15,384 nucleotides of DNA from CAZSHX01 sp964606895 (GTDB taxonomy: Bacteria > Bacteroidota > Ignavibacteria > Kapaibacteriales > UBA2268), in the NCBI GenBank assembly GCA_964606895.1, contig CAZSHX010000092.1:1-15384 (forward strand), written 5' to 3'. This document shows, in pieces, positions 14,359 to 15,384 of the stretch. The position numbers and the translations under genes are program-made. The notes beneath the pieces were generated by a model. It ran no database searches, was not told the origin of the DNA, and saw only the letters and a list, made by a program, of their open reading frames with translations. Numbering within the stretch: the first letter of the stretch is position 1; each line of letters begins with the position of its first letter.

Positions 14359-14745
14359 TCAACTCTTAGTTAGGCAAATAAGCTCGGTAGAAAGAGGATT
14401 AACGTAATTCTTTTTTCTTGTTCCCAAGCTCCCGCTTGGGTACGAGGTTAAACTGGTAGCATCCCACCAGTTAGGTTGAACAATTATTTTGAATGGATAT
14501 TGCCTGTTTTCAGTTGGTTCATAATAATGCCCGCCGGCTACACCGTTATTAAATAAAGCATTATCCATTGGTGCGTTTCCTGACCACTGGAAACCTGAAA
14601 TAATAGAAGTTTGTTTAAACGAATCCGGTTCAAAAGGCCTATAATTAGCACTGCCGTCCCAACGAAAATTCCAAGGGGACGGTTCCCTATCCTGTGCATT
14701 TAATGTGATTATACTTAAAAACATTAATAATATTAACTTTTTCAT
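14359..14745 (-). CDS. Truncated secreted protein, probably a decayed T9SS cargo
   Basis: The frame gives 128 residues. A clear signal peptide (MKKLILLMFLSIITLNAQ, cut before DRE) leads into an aromatic-rich segment (SPWNFRWDGSANYRPF; GHYYEPTENRQYPF; QPNWWD) that I cannot assign to a family. From about residue 99 the reading frame passes through a palindromic repeat, adding TSYPSGSLGTRKK, and ends in an unrelated tail (NYVNPLSTELICLTKS). The protein is much shorter than usual cargo, and a sorting-domain remnant lies 164 nt downstream, so the gene is probably broken. ATG 14745 lies one base beyond the upstream gene's TAG, and AAGGAG (14753-14758) sits 7 nt before it inside that gene, so translation is coupled to it. 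It could still make a short exported peptide. Confidence 0.6.
   Translation of the reverse strand: MKKLILLMFLSIITLNAQDREPSPWNFRWDGSANYRPFEPDSFKQTSIISGFQWSGNAPMDNALFNNGVAGGHYYEPTENRQYPFKIIVQPNWWDATSLTSYPSGSLGTRKKNYVNPLSTELICLTKS
14417..14446. repeat. Palindromic repeat CCCAAG / CTTGGG inside the truncated gene (family F)
   Basis: CCCAAG (14423-14428) and CTTGGG (14435-14440) form a stem extended by CTTGT and ACGAG flanks. It resembles a repeat of the type 'GTTCCCAAGC...GCTTGGGAAC' seen scattered in many Bacteroidota genomes, from memory. Here it is translated as codons of the minus-strand gene. Confidence 0.55.
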
Positions 14746-14746
14746 C

Positions 14747-15384
14747 CTAATTCTCCTTAATCACTTTGTAAGAAAATACATTAGCACCGCAAGTCAGATT
14801 TAAGAAATAGACTCCTATAGGGTAAGGAGAAAAATCAACTTTTATAGTATTTTCGATATTTGGAACTGTTGATTCAAGCAAGATTTGACCGCTTATATTT
14901 AAAATTTGAGAATTTATTATTGGTAAAGAACAAACATTATTAATGATGACTGAATTGTTTGTCGGATTCGGGTATAGAACAGAAGCTTGGCTTCCGTTAT
15001 CATCTACTGCGGATGCTCTGTCATATTGACCACTAGAACAATATTGTCCTACCCATCCAATAAATAAATCGAGTTTTTTAGAGTATATTGCATGCATCCA
15101 AGCACCTGGACCAGGTAAATTAATCTTTTCTTTATATTCTATTATTCTTGTTTTGATGTTTAAGATATATTGATAAAGATATGTTAGATACAACACTTTT
15201 TCTTCATTATCAAAATATGTTAACCCTCCGCCAATTCCTATATTTCTGAAAGAAGAGTCAATAATGGAATTTGATATTATATTATATTTCTGTAAACTGG
15301 TAGAAGCATTCTTTTTAGTAAATTCCCCAGAGAAGTAAATATCATTTGTATTTATTTCAGAAAATTTAAGGTCTTCCGGTATGC
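14747..15384 (-). CDS. T9SS type A sorting domain protein, N-terminus beyond the window
   Basis: The minus-strand frame is open from its TAG stop to the window edge, giving at least 212 codons without a start, so this is the 3' part of a larger gene. An internal GTG at 15196 is not a real start: the frame continues upstream through coherent sequence (NIGIGGGLTYFDNEEKVLYL). The visible N-terminal half, with FSEINTNDIYFSGEF and WMHAIYSKKLDLFIGWVG, looks like strands of a beta-rich or propeller domain; no family is certain. The last 80 or so residues are a T9SS type A sorting domain: YPNPTNNSVIINN, SQILNISGQILLES, FSPYPIGVYFLNLTCG and YKVIKEN. It is probably the upstream member of an operon with the truncated gene 1 nt after it. 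Confidence 0.85.
   Translation of the reverse strand, partial: IPEDLKFSEINTNDIYFSGEFTKKNASTSLQKYNIISNSIIDSSFRNIGIGGGLTYFDNEEKVLYLTYLYQYILNIKTRIIEYKEKINLPGPGAWMHAIYSKKLDLFIGWVGQYCSSGQYDRASAVDDNGSQASVLYPNPTNNSVIINNVCSLPIINSQILNISGQILLESTVPNIENTIKVDFSPYPIGVYFLNLTCGANVFSYKVIKEN

Noticed and set aside
1..15384. A new defence, mobile or biosynthetic system
   Set aside because: Every well-supported gene is either a familiar housekeeping type or a T9SS cargo; there is no integrase, transposase, nuclease, toxin pair or unexplained conserved multi-gene cluster.

Overview
The window looks like chromosome from an AT-rich member of the Bacteroidota/Chlorobiota side of the tree, probably the Ignavibacteria/Kapabacteria neighbourhood. 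That placement is an inference. It rests on two proteins, plus a third remnant, ending in a type IX secretion (T9SS) type A sorting domain, on two upstream regions matching the Bacteroidetes promoter (TTG, about 18-21 nt, TAnnTTTGY), on a fused malic enzyme-phosphotransacetylase, and on intergenic spacers filled with short palindromic repeats. Ribosome binding sites are mixed: some genes have a clear AAGGAG-type site and others none.

Layout. The left half (238-7352) is all on the minus strand: thrS, an S1-type ribosomal protein gene (rpsA-like), a small secreted protein with a FlgD-like C-terminus, and maeB. A hairpin terminator separates thrS from rpsA, another separates rpsA from the secreted-protein gene, and a third follows maeB; the secreted-protein gene and maeB may be co-transcribed. 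The middle (7353-9740) is a repeat-rich accessory stretch around one plus-strand gene for a secreted beta-propeller-like T9SS cargo, followed by a fused L-serine dehydratase gene (sdaA). sdaA converges on a minus-strand pair, a GT9 heptosyltransferase-like gene and a UDP-hexose 4-epimerase-like gene, probably for surface polysaccharide. Divergent from that pair is signal peptidase I (lepB). The right end (14079-15384) holds minus-strand T9SS material: a cargo gene cut by the window edge, a tightly coupled truncated secreted-protein gene, and the detached remnant of a sorting domain lying against the lepB terminator.

How it fits together. Most genes are housekeeping: central carbon metabolism (maeB, sdaA), translation (thrS, rpsA), envelope sugars (epimerase, GT9) and protein export (lepB). 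The accessory content is secreted T9SS cargo, which would leave the cytoplasm through Sec, lose its signal peptide to an enzyme such as LepB, and reach the surface through T9SS components that are not in this window.

I found no CRISPR array, tRNA, rRNA, integrase, transposase or defence cassette, and no convincing new multi-gene system. The most unusual content is the set of about seven palindromic repeat families in the spacers, one of which has entered a reading frame, and the decayed T9SS gene near the right end.
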